A stretch of 7,007 nucleotides of DNA from Clostridia bacterium (GTDB taxonomy: Bacteria > Bacillota > Clostridia > Oscillospirales > CAG-272), in the NCBI GenBank assembly GCA_017518025.1, contig JAFWWR010000355.1, positions 1-7,007 of the forward strand, in the 5' to 3' direction. Of the stretch, positions 6,243 through 7,007 are shown piece by piece (position 1 is the first letter of the stretch; every line of letters begins with the position of its first letter). The notes beneath the pieces are model-generated. The model was not told the origin of the DNA, ran no database searches, and saw only the letters and a list, made by a program, of their open reading frames with translations. Both the position numbers and the translations under genes were made by a program.

Positions 6243-6899
6243 ATGGCAAAATTCTGTGCAAACTGCGGCGCTCAGATGGACGACAACGCTCCGTTCTGCC
6301 CGAACTGCGGCGCAAAGCAGGAAGTTCCCCAGCAGGCTGCTCCTCAGCAGGCTAAGGCAAAGAACCTGAACATCAAACTCCCCGGCATCGAAGGTGATCC
6401 CATTGAAGCGGCGAAGAAGGGCAACAAGACCCTGTTCGCGTACGGTACGATTATCCTTGCATTCATCACATTCATTATCAATCTGCTCCCAATTTTCAAA
6501 GTCAAGGTTAGTGCATTCGGTTACAGCGAATCAAAGTCCCGCAGTTTGTTCAAGTGGGCAACCAAAGACTATATGGGAAAGGGCGGCACGATAGCAATTC
6601 GTATCATCGGTATTCTCGTTCTTCTGGCAGGTATCGCGTATCTTGTGTATAAGCTCTTCGTTGTCAAAAACCTCACCGAGATTGATCTGCTGATAGCTGC
6701 AGCTACCCTGGTCCTGTTCTTCATTTTCAATATCATTGCATTTGGGGTTCTTGGAAGCGCAACAAAGAGCCAGTCCTACGGCATGGCGAAGGGCGGTCCG
6801 AACTTCGGCGGCGTGCTGTACTTCATCTTCAACATCCTCGGCATCGGCTGCGCCGTTTGCCCGACGATCCTGAAGCTCGTAGGCGGAAACAAGAAGTAA
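6243..6899 (+). CDS. Zinc-ribbon membrane protein with four predicted membrane helices, paralogue 2
   Basis: The 218-residue protein repeats the plan of its upstream neighbour. The zinc ribbon uses Cys5, Cys8, Cys19 and Cys22 (FCANCGAQ and FCPNCGAK). A linker that is shorter in repeats but more charged (about 27-62) follows, then hydrophobic segments at about 64-86, 117-140, 147-170 and 188-212, and a basic tail GGNKK. Matching positions after the ribbon include the LF..G.II start of helix 1, the N-T-x-I-D before helix 3 (NLTEID versus NVTVID), IAF.VLG at the end of helix 3, and PN.GG before helix 4. It is therefore a paralogue, not a chance resemblance. The stretch from about 6430 to 6770 uses many more A/T-ending codons than both ends of the gene or the neighbouring genes. 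Function is unknown. A strong terminator follows 11 bases after the stop codon. Confidence 0.88.
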   Translation: MAKFCANCGAQMDDNAPFCPNCGAKQEVPQQAAPQQAKAKNLNIKLPGIEGDPIEAAKKGNKTLFAYGTIILAFITFIINLLPIFKVKVSAFGYSESKSRSLFKWATKDYMGKGGTIAIRIIGILVLLAGIAYLVYKLFVVKNLTEIDLLIAAATLVLFFIFNIIAFGVLGSATKSQSYGMAKGGPNFGGVLYFIFNILGIGCAVCPTILKLVGGNKK

Positions 6900-6910
6900 T
6901 CACAACATAC

Positions 6911-6945
6911 AAAAAACGGTATTGCAAATCGCAATACCGTTTTTT
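6911..6945 (+). terminator. Strong, probably bidirectional terminator
   Basis: A perfect 15-bp stem joins 6911-6925 to 6931-6945 with a five-base loop (AAATC). The core CGGTATTGC/GCAATACCG is flanked by six As on the left and six Ts on the right, so it has a T run in both directions. It closes the zinc-ribbon gene block and could also stop a gene arriving from the right on the - strand. Confidence 0.93.
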
Positions 6946-7007
6946 CTTTGGTTTGAAGAACCGGGCTGTCGCCACAGGCGGGTTACCGCCATTCCGGAGT
7001 TAACCGT
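6946..7007. other. Right-edge sequence without a supported gene
   Basis: These 62 bases show no plausible start with a ribosome binding site. One - strand frame is open from the edge to a TAA (complement of 6983-6985), which could be the last eight codons of a convergent gene. Eight codons are too few to call. A 5-bp GGCGG/CCGCC stem with a GTTA loop (6977-6990) is visible but unremarkable in GC-rich DNA. Confidence 0.3.

Noticed and set aside
6983..7007. Last codons of a convergent - strand gene at the right edge
   Set aside because: One frame is open for seven codons to a TAA and the bidirectional terminator would suit it, but the stretch is too short to support a gene.

Overview
The window reads as ordinary chromosomal sequence from a GC-rich, anaerobic-type Firmicute, most likely an uncultured gut Clostridia lineage. 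This is inferred from four things: lysine/meso-diaminopimelate synthesis through the one-step LL-DAP aminotransferase (dapL) next to dapF; strong purine-rich ribosome binding sites with occasional GTG and TTG starts; a surface-type beta-helix protein; and small 'zinc ribbon plus membrane helices' proteins common in Clostridia. No phage, transposon, CRISPR or RNA gene is visible. All six genes are on the + strand.

Region 1 (1-2392) is the 3' part of a large right-handed beta-helix protein whose N-terminus lies outside the window. It ends in tandem stop codons and a hairpin terminator. Region 2 (2393-2570) is a 178-base control region. It holds a near-consensus promoter (TTGACA, 17 bases, CATAAT) and a leader of about 68 bases. 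The leader can fold into a long 5' hairpin, or alternatively into a short hairpin that hides the Shine-Dalgarno sequence of dapF. Region 3 (2571-5516) is a probable operon: dapF (diaminopimelate epimerase), dapL (LL-diaminopimelate aminotransferase) and an alpha/beta-hydrolase esterase with a C-terminal membrane helix. dapL makes LL-DAP from tetrahydrodipicolinate and dapF epimerises it to meso-DAP for peptidoglycan and lysine, so the first two genes catalyse consecutive steps.

Region 4 (5517-6945) contains two tandem paralogues. Each has an N-terminal four-cysteine zinc ribbon, a Gln/Pro/Ala linker and four predicted membrane helices. Their leaders resemble each other (small hairpin, AT-rich stretch, AAGGAG, nine-base spacer, ATG), and 35 bases of the zinc-ribbon coding sequence are identical. 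A perfect 15-bp, probably bidirectional, terminator closes the block. The last 62 bases (6946-7007) contain no supported gene.

The items most worth following are the possible strand-exchange leader of dapF, the duplicated zinc-ribbon membrane proteins with mosaic base composition, and the esterase that has a tail anchor but no signal peptide. Nothing here demonstrates a new defence or mobile system.
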